Shown piece after piece: positions 55,519 to 64,000 of a stretch of DNA of 64,000 bases. Positions within the stretch are counted from its first letter, which is position 1. Every line of letters starts with the position of its first letter. Source of the stretch: Angiostrongylus vasorum (lineage: Eukaryota; Nematoda; Chromadorea; Rhabditida; Metastrongylidae); contig JADANN010000018.1 in the NCBI GenBank assembly GCA_018806985.1, positions 1,768,501-1,832,500 of the forward strand, given 5' to 3'. The notes under the pieces are model-generated. The model worked only from the letters and a program-made list of their open reading frames with translations. It did not search any database and was not told the origin of the DNA. The position numbers were made by a program, and so were the translations under genes.

Positions 55519-56815
55519 TCACGTGGGATTACGAGTGAAAGCCATCGAGAACAAAAAGCCCTTTTTGAGAAAAGGAACCACTTCAGGTGTGTTAATGAGG
55601 CATTTTTCATTCCGGTTCAACCTTGAATTTTTGAAACTTATCCAAAACGCCTCAAGGGTCTTGCGCCTTAACGATTTTGATTCCTGCTCTAGGATTTGGC
55701 CAATCACTTCAAAAATCATCTCCATTGCGCTTTTTGTGTCCTCTGTGTACCTAGAGGAGTGTTTTGAAGAATTTTAACTTTCCCGTCTAGGGTGTCCTTT
55801 TATGCGGACACAAAGCGATTTACCCGTTTCCCCAATATATTCCTTACTGCATGCTTTACATGAGATCAAGTATATTACACCTGAACTCATGCAATCCCCG
55901 TCTCTCCCGTTAGGACAGACCACACAATTTTTTGAGTTGCACAAACGATCACAGAGACGGTTGCGAACTAACTGGCGGCGTGGGGTAGTGGGTGGGAGGT
56001 CAACAATCGTTACATAATTTTCACGACCACTTTTTTCTTAAGCACCTCTTAAGGGCATGACTTATTTCGTTTGGTATGAAGGATCGCTAAGAAGGGATCT
56101 TACTTAGGTTCGAAACATTATTTTGGCGAATAACCCTACCTTTTCGTCCGAGCTTCTTCGGTAGCCACCTGGAAATGGGTATTTTGCGTGCCAAGTTTAG
56201 CGATTCCTTCCATTTCTCATTTCCTGTGCAGACATATTTAGCCGTTCGGCGCATGTTTTTGATGACTGCTTTTTTTCATGTGTGAAGGATGAAGGGAGAG
56301 GTAGTGCACTAGTATATTTTGATTACTTGGTTCTCCACACCATTTTTTATGTAGGCACTTTCTAAAAATTTTTTAATTGGACGTTTAAGAATGGAAACCA
56401 TTTCTCGATCGGTTTTCCTCGCGTAAATTTTATATAGTCCGAATGTCTCTTTAACAATTCAAAGCATTCGTCCATCTGTCCTTATGTTGAACAGACGATG
56501 AAGTAGTCGTCTATGTATCGACAGTAGAGTGACGGTTAATGACTGTGGTATCGACACTAAAGTAAGGGTTGAATTGTGATCGAGAAGTGGAGCTTGCACG
56601 TTTTACATAAAAGCGGTGACAAGGCTATGTGCTTGCCGCTGTTCCGTGGATAACCCTCCGATTTGTGCGCAATACCTCTCCGACCACCAAAAGATTGAAC
56701 ATTAAGAGACCCACTAGGTGTTGAGCCGACAACCCATACATATTTATTTCTTTGTTCACGTTCTACTAACAGCTCAAGAATGGCTTTTTATGGCGGAGTC
56801 ATTAAATACATCAGT
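55519..56815 (-). mobile_element. Penelope-like element with conserved RT and endonuclease motifs
   Basis: From right to left on the minus strand. RT box Arg-Tyr-Ile-Asp-Asp-Tyr-Phe (near 56510), intact apart from a stop just after it. Then Glu-Lys-Trp-Phe-Pro-Phe-Leu-Asn-Val (near 56400), and a linker with Leu-Ala-Arg-Lys-Ile near 56190. Then Leu-Val-Arg-Asn-Arg-Leu-Cys-Asp-Arg-Leu, Cys-Val-Val-Cys-Pro-Asn-Gly-Arg-Asp-Gly-Asp-Cys-Met (55940-55900), and Cys-Lys-Ala-Cys-Ser-Lys-Glu-Tyr-Ile-Gly-Glu-Thr-Gly (55860-55820), the Zn-binding and GIY-YIG start. The C-terminal Thr-Leu-Glu-Ala-Phe-Trp-Ile-Ser follows near 55650. Residual frameshifts and at least one stop make activity unlikely, but it is the best-preserved PLE here. 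Confidence 0.9.
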
Positions 56816-57150
56816 GTAAAGTAAGGTGCGGAGAAGACTACACTGGGGAAATTGGTACACTACTTTGTGTCTACATAAAAGAACATCTTAATAGGAACGT
56901 TGAAATTCGCCAAACTACTTCTCTAGGTGCACATAGGGAAAAGAGCATAATGGTGATGATCTTGAAGTGACTATGCGGGTCCTAGCGCAGGAATCGAAAA
57001 CGTCAACGCGCAAGACTTTTAAGGCGTTTTGGATAAATTTCAAAAATCCAAAGATGAGTCGGAAAGACGAAAATGCCTCACTATCACACCTGACTTGGCG
57101 CCTATTCCAAATTGATTTTTCTGACCTGGGTGGGCTTCACTCGTAATTAT
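56816..57150 (+). mobile_element. inverted PLE 3' fragment next to the PLE body
   Basis: Plus strand: Cys-Lys-Val-Arg-Cys-Gly-Glu-Asp-Tyr-Thr-Gly-Glu-Ile-Gly (56820-56860), a decayed GIY-YIG start, then frameshifted matches to the endonuclease C-terminus (GGCGTTTTGGATAAATTTCA, 57030) and ACCTGACTTGGCGCCTATTC. Placed against the minus-strand body, it repeats the arrangement of the 14.8-16.2 kb element. Confidence 0.8.
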
Positions 57151-57169
57151 ATAAAACAACCGCAGCTGG

Positions 57170-57870
57170 AAATACTGTTCTTCAACTAAGTCTTGAAGCA
57201 ATGTTCATGAAAGGTGGGGTTAGATCATAGGACCCATTCACGCTCAACGAAATGAACACCACGTAATGCTCCATCAAAGTGTACGTGAGTCGTGAAGGCG
57301 CCATGTTGAACGACTCAGCGCCACATTTGAGCAGGAGGAACAGAATGGCTTATAGAAGTTTCAGGAGCACTGTGGATGTAGTGAAGAGGACCTAGAACAC
57401 TTGAGTCATGCTTCCACTTTCGATTCCAAGATCCATCTTTCCTTGCGGTGTGTGCAGAAACCTTGCTGCTATATAAACAGTATAACAGACCACTCGACGA
57501 TGCTGGGGTAGCTTAATTTCATACGAATGAGAAAGGGAATCCGAATTTCCGATCTACCTCAACTATCAAAAATCAGAGACGTCATTACAAACCCCAAAAT
57601 GCTGACAACGAATTGATAAAAGATGCGATAGACAAGAGCCATTTGTGACAGTATTTCACGCATCCCGAATGCACAGCAGGAAGGCTAACGAATAAATAGT
57701 CATAGTTTTTGAAGAAATTCCATCAGAAACATATGATGCCTAGCGAATCCCAAATCGAGGAGAATCCCCTGGGCTACTTTTTCAAGCAACTTTCAAGCAA
57801 CAGAGACAATCGAAAAATTGCCGGTGGACGCAGGAATCATTCGGCGACCAACGGGCTGACCAGATGAATG
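57170..57870 (+). mobile_element. RTE 3' fragment
   Basis: Matches the RTE at 34888-38290 from about 37540 to 38270: CCCATTCACGCTCAACG, ACGACTCAGCGCC, TGTGGATGTAGTGAAGAGGA, GGGCTACTTTTTCAAGCAAC. Heavily frameshifted. An (AT)n array follows directly. Confidence 0.8.

Positions 57871-57873
<3 letters not shown>

Positions 57874-57929
<56 letters not shown>
57874..57929. repeat. (TA)n microsatellite
   Basis: About 28 perfect units, lying between the RTE 3' fragment and a SINE-B. It may have grown from a retroelement tail. Confidence 0.95.
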
Positions 57930-57933
<4 letters not shown>

Positions 57934-57935
57934 GT

Positions 57936-58175
57936 GGGCGTGTAGCGCAGTGGTCGCAGGAGCACTGCAATACACATGGGATCGATCCTGGCGCCCAAGG
58001 CTCAACAAGCCTAACATCCCTCCGGGTTCAGCAAATTGATAGCAGAGTTGTCTGGGAGGATAGCAGCACTGGCTCGACACATGAGTAGGCCTCCGCAAGT
58101 CACGATGTTTATTGAAGTCGAATGCATGATACATCTCTCAATGACTGATCAACACCGAGAGGTTCATCCTTTCTT
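57936..58175 (+). repeat. SINE-B copy
   Basis: GTGTAGCGCAGTGGTCGCAG (A box), GGGATCGATCCTGGCGCC (B box), CATCCCTCCGGGTTCAGCAA, CTGGCTCGACACATGAGTAG, ATGATACATCTCTCAATGAC, tail GAGAGGTTCATCCTTTCTTT. A short internal deletion removes part of the region before the tail. Confidence 0.88.
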
Positions 58176-58269
58176 TATAACATACGTTATTACATCACCC
58201 AAAACCACATGTTTCATGCTGTCCTTATCTCAGCAGTTTCTTACCTTCCGTTTATTTCTTTGCATCCAA

Positions 58270-58565
58270 CATACACTAAGGTGTTCGAGTTTTTCTTGCG
58301 CTTGGCTTCGGCTGCTGCAGGAAGGTTTTTGTCTTCTTTATAAACACCACTGGATGCTTGTCGAGTGAATTCTCAATCGAATTGCGAGATAGTCCTGCTG
58401 GGGCGTTTTCACATGAATTGGAGACAGTCAGCCTATCCCAAAAAGTGTGGTACCGGATGTTCGAGGCACGAGTGACCTTGTGGGCCTGGGGCGGAGTTGA
58501 ACCGACGCCTGTGTAGGTTGGGCCGTCGGCGTAATAACAAGAGCTGCCATTACTGCGCTGCGAAA
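58270..58565 (-). repeat. SINE-C copy
   Basis: Read from 58560 on the minus strand: GCGCAGTAATGGCAGCTCTT (A-box region), GGCGTCGGTTCAACTCCGCC (B box GTTCAACTC). Then TCGAACATCCGGTACCACAC and GGACTATCTCGCAATTCGAT in the body. Confidence 0.65.
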
Positions 58566-58635
58566 TCCCTGATATATTTTTTATTCATTACATATCTTAC
58601 ACAACCCGTCTTCGCATCTACTATGTGAATCAACT

Positions 58636-58680
58636 AGAATGATGCTGAGATATTTGCAAAAACTCCGGACCTGCGGTGGA
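58636..58680 (-). repeat. SINE-A fragment
   Basis: GAATGATGCTGAGATATTTG followed by CAAAAACTCCGGACCTGCGG: a 45-bp piece of the family. Confidence 0.6.
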
Positions 58681-58769
58681 GAACACTAAAAAACACTATG
58701 TGAATCCTAGCCGTTCCTGCATTCGATTCACTTCCCCCTTCGTTTGCATTCGATTGTTGAATTGTTGCC

Positions 58770-59035
58770 TTCTTCTTCATAGATGCCGTCTAATGTCTGT
58801 CGGTCGAACCGATTTTCTCTGGAATCCTGCCGCAGCAGTGCTAGGGTGTTTCCAGATTCTTTACACGCAGTCCCCAGCTTTTCTAGACTGGAAAGAACAC
58901 GTTGTTAATAGGCAAGTCCGCTATCAGTTCCTTGACCATAAAGTGAGTTAGAATACTTGGTTGTCTCGGGGGCTGGTCGAACTAGGCCCTTCAGCGTATC
59001 ATACGCTATCAGTACAACTGCTCACTCCTCACTTT
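58770..59035 (-). repeat. SINE-C related copy
   Basis: Shares ATAGGCAAGTC, ATCAGTT, CTGGTCGAACTAGG with the 60.1-60.4 kb copy. The minus-strand head has a decayed A box (GTACTGATAGCG) and a B box TTCGACCAGCC. Confidence 0.6.
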
Positions 59036-59084
59036 CGCTCATATCTTGTTTTAGAACGAGGAAAGCTACAATACTAAACGGATA

Positions 59085-59345
59085 AAGGACAAAGCTCTCG
59101 GCGTTGATCAATCGCTGAGGTACGCGCCATGCATTTGTCTTCATTAAGCATCTTTGAAGTGATTGAATGAATATCTGGCCTTTACAATGACTCGAGGTGG
59201 CCTAGCGATGTATCGACCTAGTGGTGTTACTCTCCCAGACAAGTCTGGTACCAATTTGCCCACTCCGGAGGGAAGGAAGGCTTGGTGGGCAGGGGATCGA
59301 TCCCATGTTTATTGCAGGGCGTCTCCAACACGCGCTACACGCCCT
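59085..59345 (-). repeat. SINE-B copy
   Basis: AGGACAAAGCTCTCGGCGTT, GCATTTGTCTTCATTAAGCA, GGTGGCCTAGCGATGTATCG, TCTGGTACCAATTTGCCCAC, reversed B box GGGGATCGATCCCATG, TTGCAGGGCGTCTCCAACAC. Confidence 0.88.
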
Positions 59346-59429
59346 GACTGCAATAGTGGTCCATGTACTGCGGTCACTAGAAGAGAAGCTTTGGTCGACG
59401 TCTCCAGGTAGAGGCCGTCAGCACTCTAT

Positions 59430-59633
59430 CTAGCTGTTAATGCCGTGATTGTATTTTCGAAGATCTAAAAGCTGGTCAGATGGACTAAGGAGCAAGACGA
59501 CGTTGCTACATTGATTGTCATTTACACGACCGGCCTTCTTGCTTAGTACGTCATATATGTCCGCTATGACACTTACTGGAAATATGGCTGAATTAGGACA
59601 TCGGGCACAATTATCCTGCTGTATATCCGACAT
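59430..59633 (-). CDS. candidate small gene or terminal exon, acceptor at the ATG
   Basis: Minus strand: TTTGTTTCTTCCAG touches an ATG (59633-59631) that opens 67 codons to TAG (59432-59430): Met-Ser-Asp-Ile-Gln-Gln-Asp-Asn-Cys-Ala, Val-Ser-Val-Ile-Ala-Asp-Ile-Tyr-Asp-Val-Leu, Asn-Val-Val-Leu-Leu-Leu-Ser. The acceptor is excellent and fits either spliced-leader addition or an internal exon edge. A GTAAGT at 59576 would allow a short 57-base exon instead. The helix then strand pattern faintly recalls the roadblock fold of LAMTOR5-type proteins, but the likeness is too weak to name the gene. Confidence 0.4.
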   Translation of the reverse strand: MSDIQQDNCARCPNSAIFPVSVIADIYDVLSKKAGRVNDNQCSNVVLLLSPSDQLLDLRKYNHGINS

Positions 59634-59649
59634 CTGGAAGAAACAAATG

Positions 59650-60095
59650 CTTTGATTTTTTCCTAGTAGTAAACACAATGATTACAGTAATTTCAACTGA
59701 TTGCACCGCTTTCTTGTTCAGTTCATCATTCAGTCACTCATGATATAATAGGAAATCTACGGGATGATACAAATGAAAAAAAATTCGATGCGAATGCTAC
59801 TCACTATCTCCAGGTCCAACGTGTTGGGCGTCATGGGAGCGCAATATAATATTGTGAATAAAGGTTTTCTAAGTTATGACGCTGAACAAATCTATTGCGT
59901 AGAAGGGGCGAGTGTATGTTGTAGTGGTGGTCACTGGAATATTCAATGATTAACGGCGGTAGAGGTGGTATACAAGGATGTGATTAAGATTGAAAAAAAA
60001 GGAAGGGTTTGAAAGCTTGTGGCCAACGTCACGGTTTATTTAATGTATTAATTTTATAAACCATTACTACGTACTGTTTCATCCAAGCAGTTCTC
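59650..60095. other. unclassified sequence
   Basis: Both strands show splice-like edges around 59815-59950 (plus acceptor TATCTCCAG; minus acceptor GAATATTCCAG and donor GATA|GTGAGT), but no frame can be chosen. Confidence 0.25.
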
Positions 60096-60099
60096 TCAT

Positions 60100-60365
60100 A
60101 TATTCCTGGCTTGCATCTGCTGCCAATAAAGCTTTTAGGATTTGTACATTGATTCAGATAAAATTTGAGGGCTTTGTCTTCTATATGAATGTCATCGAAT
60201 GCTGAGACTTGCTAGGATTCTAAGATAGTTCGCTAGCACGCTTTTCATAGGCAAGTCTGATACCAGTTTCCCGATCCCGATGATGTGGGAGACTCTGCTG
60301 GGGTGGGTCGTGGTCAAACTAGCGACCAGGTTTCTGTTACACGCCATCCCTAACTTGTGCGCATC
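60100..60365 (-). repeat. SINE-C related copy
   Basis: CATAGGCAAGTCTGATACCA, TTTCCCGATCCCGATGATG, GGGTCGTGGTCAAACTAGCG and the minus-strand head TTAGGGATGGCGTG with B box GTTTGACCACG. About 260 bp, diverged. Confidence 0.6.
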
Positions 60366-60369
60366 TCGT

Positions 60370-61880
60370 GCCCCTTTTTAAAACTAATGATTAGTGAGTT
60401 TTTACGAGTTACTTTTCGCAAATACACAATTTCATGATGGACGACTTCCGTTAAGTCACATATTGCTGTCTTCCCTTATTGAACCATCGATAATTCAATA
60501 ATTCACCTCTGTATTAACGACAAATTGAAGGCGTTTGCACTCGCAACAACCACTTTTTTTCTGAAACCGTTTTTCTTCTTCAGCATAAATGTCCATATCC
60601 ATTATCTAAACAGTAAGAATTCATTACTCAATTCCGTTAACGCTTTTCTACTTCCTATTTTTTATTTATTTATTTTACTTACGCTATTTTAAAGGCTGTG
60701 TGAATTGATGGAGCGAAGAATTGCAAGAAAATCCGAATAGACGAGCCAAAAGAGGTTTTTGTAAAGCATTTCGATGTTTAATTATCAAAAGCTATGCCCA
60801 CTTTTTTAGGGATATCGATATGGTAATGAAAAAGGAATGTGTAAAACACTAAGCCATTCATTATGAAATCTAGGATTTCGAATAGAAACTTTGATGTCTC
60901 TCGATTTCACTGGATCCAACTTCGTCAGTTCAGGTAAGAATACAAGGGCAACTCTTTCTATGGTCTAAGCAATGGCATTAAGTAAATGTAGAAACTTGGA
61001 TAGTCGTACTCTACAAAATTCTCGAAGATTTTTTGACTGTCTTAGTCTTCTAACTAGGAAAGCTGTTTAAGTGTACGGAGAAGTGTTAGACCGTGATCAC
61101 ACGTTTGCAAGCTCGGATGAGAAAGAACTTCATAATCAAAGTTGGTTAATTTCTGAATCATCCATCGCCTGCAAAACGTCAGGCCGACCGCGTCGTTATA
61201 GAAAATGGTAGAAAAGGGCTGTCACAGACGATGCAGTTCCCCTGTGCATTTTGTGCACATAAGCAGTCATTCCACTCATCTGCAGTAATTTAAGTACGTA
61301 GTTGATAATTCAGCTTAAACATAACAGGATGTTGTTGAGTGCAAAAACAATAGCCATTTCCTCATTGTGAATTTTACAAATAGTTCTCATAACAAGTATT
61401 TGTAAGGTGCACTATTCAAGTACAATATTTTTATTTTACACGTTGTGTATCAGTTCACTCTAGAATAAGTTTATAACACGTATTTTACAATGAGTATAAG
61501 CCAGCTGAAATGGTAATTATCAAGGCGAGACACTTGTGTCGTTTTCCTCCTTGATATCTTACTCCGTAAGCAACTCGAATTTTGGCCAATGTTTCCGACT
61601 AGGGAATCACTTTTGACTACACAGTAAGCACATAGTTTGAAAGCTTTCGTATACCTGGACCAAAGAATTGTTATGTTTTTTACCCAGAATTGGTCAAGAG
61701 GAAAGTCAGGATCCTTTTGCGAGGCGATACTAGACCACACGTAGCATAATCGGAGCATAAGAGTCCAGAAAGCTCATTTAGGTAACTTCTTCATCTTTAC
61801 TTTTCTTTCCGTTTCCCGATGGATTACCAATTTCTCACGTACCCCAACAAATAGTTCCCAATTAAAATTTCAGTAACTAA
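60370..61880. other. unclassified sequence
   Basis: A 95-codon minus frame (61471-61758) begins with ATG and passes a TCCAG|GTATAC donor-like site, but ORFs of this length are expected by chance here. Nothing else recognised. Confidence 0.3.
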
Positions 61881-61886
61881 GATACC

Positions 61887-64000
61887 GTTCCACGGACCTC
61901 TCTCACATGAGGGATCTCGAGCTGGTTAGTCGCGAGGCTACTTGGCGCGTCCCCAGGTGATGGATAGGGGGTTAATCATGGACCAAAAGCGACCGTATGT
62001 TTCCCTGAGACGCAGGTGGATCCAGGAGATGGACTCCCTATTTCTGCTGCACTGACTTGGCAAATACTTTGTGTATTTGCTAGGCGTATTCATGCATTCG
62101 TGTGTGGGTGCGTTCTCGCTTATGCGGATTGTATTCTACAAGTGAATTCGGCCAAAAGCCTGCAATCAAATGACACGGAAGTATATGGGAGGCGGTTAGA
62201 GTCGGCTCCAACAAATAAGCTCCATGTCCACTCTGGCAGATCCTGGCAAGCTACCCGTGAGTATACCCATCCCCCCACGTTCACAGACCAGAAAGCTATA
62301 CGTGGGTATCAAGATGCTAAACACAGTAAAAAAAAACGCGCCTCATTCCCCTGACCGCAAAAGAGCCCCCACTTTCGCAGCGTTGGGTAGGATGCATGCG
62401 GAGAGGCTGCTAAAATCTCAGGGCCAATGGAAGCTGCCTGGATTGCAAAAAAACTAATGTGACGATCTGTACCTACAATGCACGTTCACTTGCATCGCAG
62501 TCCTCGACAGAAGACTTGCTCATGCAAGCAAGAAGGATAAGGTCCGACGTCAGCGGCCTGGCCGAGACCAGACCACGCCACCCAGTCAACGCCGTCTATG
62601 ACACCAGAGAAGAACTGTTCCTCGGAAGATGCGACAGCAGAGGAGTCGGCGGCATCGGCGTTCTCGTTAACACGAGTTGATCCATGAACATCGATTCATT
62701 CGAACAACTTACAACCCGAATCGGTCGTTTACGATTAAAAAGATGTGGATCAACTCCGGCCTTGACAATCTTCGTCGTTTACGCGCCGACATCAAACTAT
62801 AACGAAGAAGAAGCCGAAGCGTTCTGTATGCTTGGAGAAGTTCTACAGAGAAGACCATACATTCTTCAAGGTCATCATTGGAGTTTTCAACGCCAAGATT
62901 GGACCAAGAAGAACGTCACATTTGGACCCACGGATTACAATGGAACCAGCAGTGTGAGCGGCTCTCTGAGTTTGTCATGACGACCAAGACCATGGTGAGT
63001 CGCAATTCCAGAAACCCCCACCCTCAACGCTCGACGTTGCAGCCTCCCAGCGGAAGGTACCATAACGAAATAGACCAAATCATAGTAAATAGAAGGTTTT
63101 GCCTAACTGATGTCGCTGTTGTTCCAAAATTCTACACGGGATCAGACCATCGTCTCCTTCGTGCAAGATTCTATTTCTCAGAAAAGGCAGAAAGGAGAAA
63201 AAGCCGCTAATTTCAAAAAACCGAACCCCCAGAACCACCATAAACTGGGACTTATTCAATTCATTAGTCGGCTGCTAGGAAGATGCCGTTGCCGATAACA
63301 TTGACGAAGAATACGATCGGCCCATTCAGCATCTTCACGTTAGCGCTATGAAGCTGAGAGTTCGAAGGTCACCAAGAAACGTCTGTCTCCAGAAACACTC
63401 GAGCTGATACGCCAGCGGGGAATCACACTAGCTGCAGCTTCGCCAATTACATGAACAAGATAATTGCACTCCGACGCCCAGATGGAACAGTTACAGCGCC
63501 CAGAAAGGCAATGTAGAAAATCATTCACGAATACTACTCAGATCTCTTCGATAGTCACGTCCACCTTCCGTCATATGAAATAAAGCAGGATGGATATGTT
63601 GTAAAACCAGGTCTCCCTTCCGTAATCCGACATGCCATTTCGTCGGTGAAAAATCGAACAGCACTAGGTCCAGACAGGATAAGACCAGAACACCTGAAGA
63701 ACCTTCCGCCAGTCCTCATAAACACACTGGCTCGGTTCTTCACACATTACCTGTCTGAATGCAAGGTCCCTACTCAGTGGAAGACTAGCATGACCGTGTT
63801 ATTGTTCAAGAAGGGTGACCTACAGGATATCGGCAACTATCGTCCAATCTGCTTACTGTCTGTCGTCTACGAACTTTTTCACTCGAGTGATCCTAAACAG
63901 GACTGACGGAACACTGGACGAAGGACAGCCATGTGAGCAAGGAGAGTTTCGAAAAGGATTTAGTACGATGGACCACATCTACACTATAACAAGGCTCATT
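61887..64000 (+). mobile_element. RTE-type retrotransposon, cut by the window end
   Basis: Starts CACGGACCTCTCTCACATGA and follows the element at 34888 closely. Endonuclease (62459-63200) with [21 protein letters not shown] and Ser-Asp-His-Arg-Leu-Leu-Arg. RT start Gly-Pro-Asp-Arg-Ile-Arg-Pro-Glu (63668) and Asn-Tyr-Arg-Pro-Ile-Cys-Leu-Leu (63835). A segment of roughly 110 bp between endonuclease and RT (near 63430-63460) is missing relative to the other copy. A TGA after Thr-Ser (62678) and other breaks inactivate it. Confidence 0.92.

Noticed and set aside
61471..61758. 95-codon ORF as a single-exon gene
   Set aside because: ORFs of this length are expected several times by chance in 64 kb of this composition; no motif or conserved feature supports it.
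1..64000. CRISPR array, bacterial operon, phage or toxin-antitoxin system
   Set aside because: No regularly spaced repeats, no ribosome-binding sites or dense collinear genes. Splice sites, SINEs and RTE/PLE elements show a eukaryotic genome.

Overview
This window looks like intergenic and intronic DNA from a nematode, most likely a strongylid of the hookworm type. It is AT-rich with sparse short exons. The splice sites that can be read are nematode-like (acceptors such as TTTGTTGCAG, TTCTCAG and GTATTTCAG; donors GTGAGT, GTAAGT and GTATGT). The recognisable coding sequence is dominated by two retroelement groups common in such genomes: RTE-type non-LTR retrotransposons (APE endonuclease plus reverse transcriptase) and Penelope-like elements (PLEs) with a GIY-YIG endonuclease. 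I see no bacterial operon, phage, CRISPR array, rRNA or functional tRNA gene. The species assignment is inference.

Layout. 1-5 kb: a possible minus-strand exon at 449-614, then SINE copies. 5-16.5 kb: a phase-consistent three-exon minus-strand gene model (exons 16356-16453, 9228-9314, 5003-5180; 120 aa, family unknown). Its introns hold an RTE fragment, SINEs, two copies of repeat D and a complete-looking PLE insertion (14820-16244) between 14-bp direct repeats. A plus-strand exon pair (12.4-12.8 kb) lies inside its first intron. 16.5-25.4 kb: unclassified sequence, repeat D copies, a head-to-head SINE-A pair and isolated candidate exons. 25.4-30 kb: candidate plus-strand exons, the best being 28394-28665 joined in phase to 29780-29871. 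30.9-33.3 kb: an old minus-strand RTE with a SINE-B inside it. 34.9-38.3 kb: the most complete RTE, broken by frameshifts and stops. 38.4-39.1 kb: a SINE-C and a repeat D. 41.9-43.4 kb: a PLE split by a 600-bp SINE-A composite with a 12-bp target-site duplication. 44.3-47.2 kb: a phase-consistent three-exon plus-strand model (168 aa, unknown). 49.9-60.4 kb: many SINEs, AT microsatellites, an RTE 5' fragment, a PLE with intact zinc-finger and YIDD motifs plus its inverted 3' piece, and an RTE 3' fragment. 61.9-64.0 kb: a second RTE cut by the window end.

How parts relate. The RTE and PLE open frames are decayed, so they are fossils. The four dispersed short families (called here SINE-A, B, C and repeat D) are non-autonomous. 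A, B and C carry tRNA-like A and B boxes; D has a CAAGTA/AAGTATC-type 3' tail. Host genes appear as short exons separated by kilobase introns filled with these elements. None could be assigned a function from sequence alone. No clearly new molecular system was found. The most informative structures are the nested insertions and the repeated PLE architecture, in which an inverted copy of the 3' end lies upstream of the main body.
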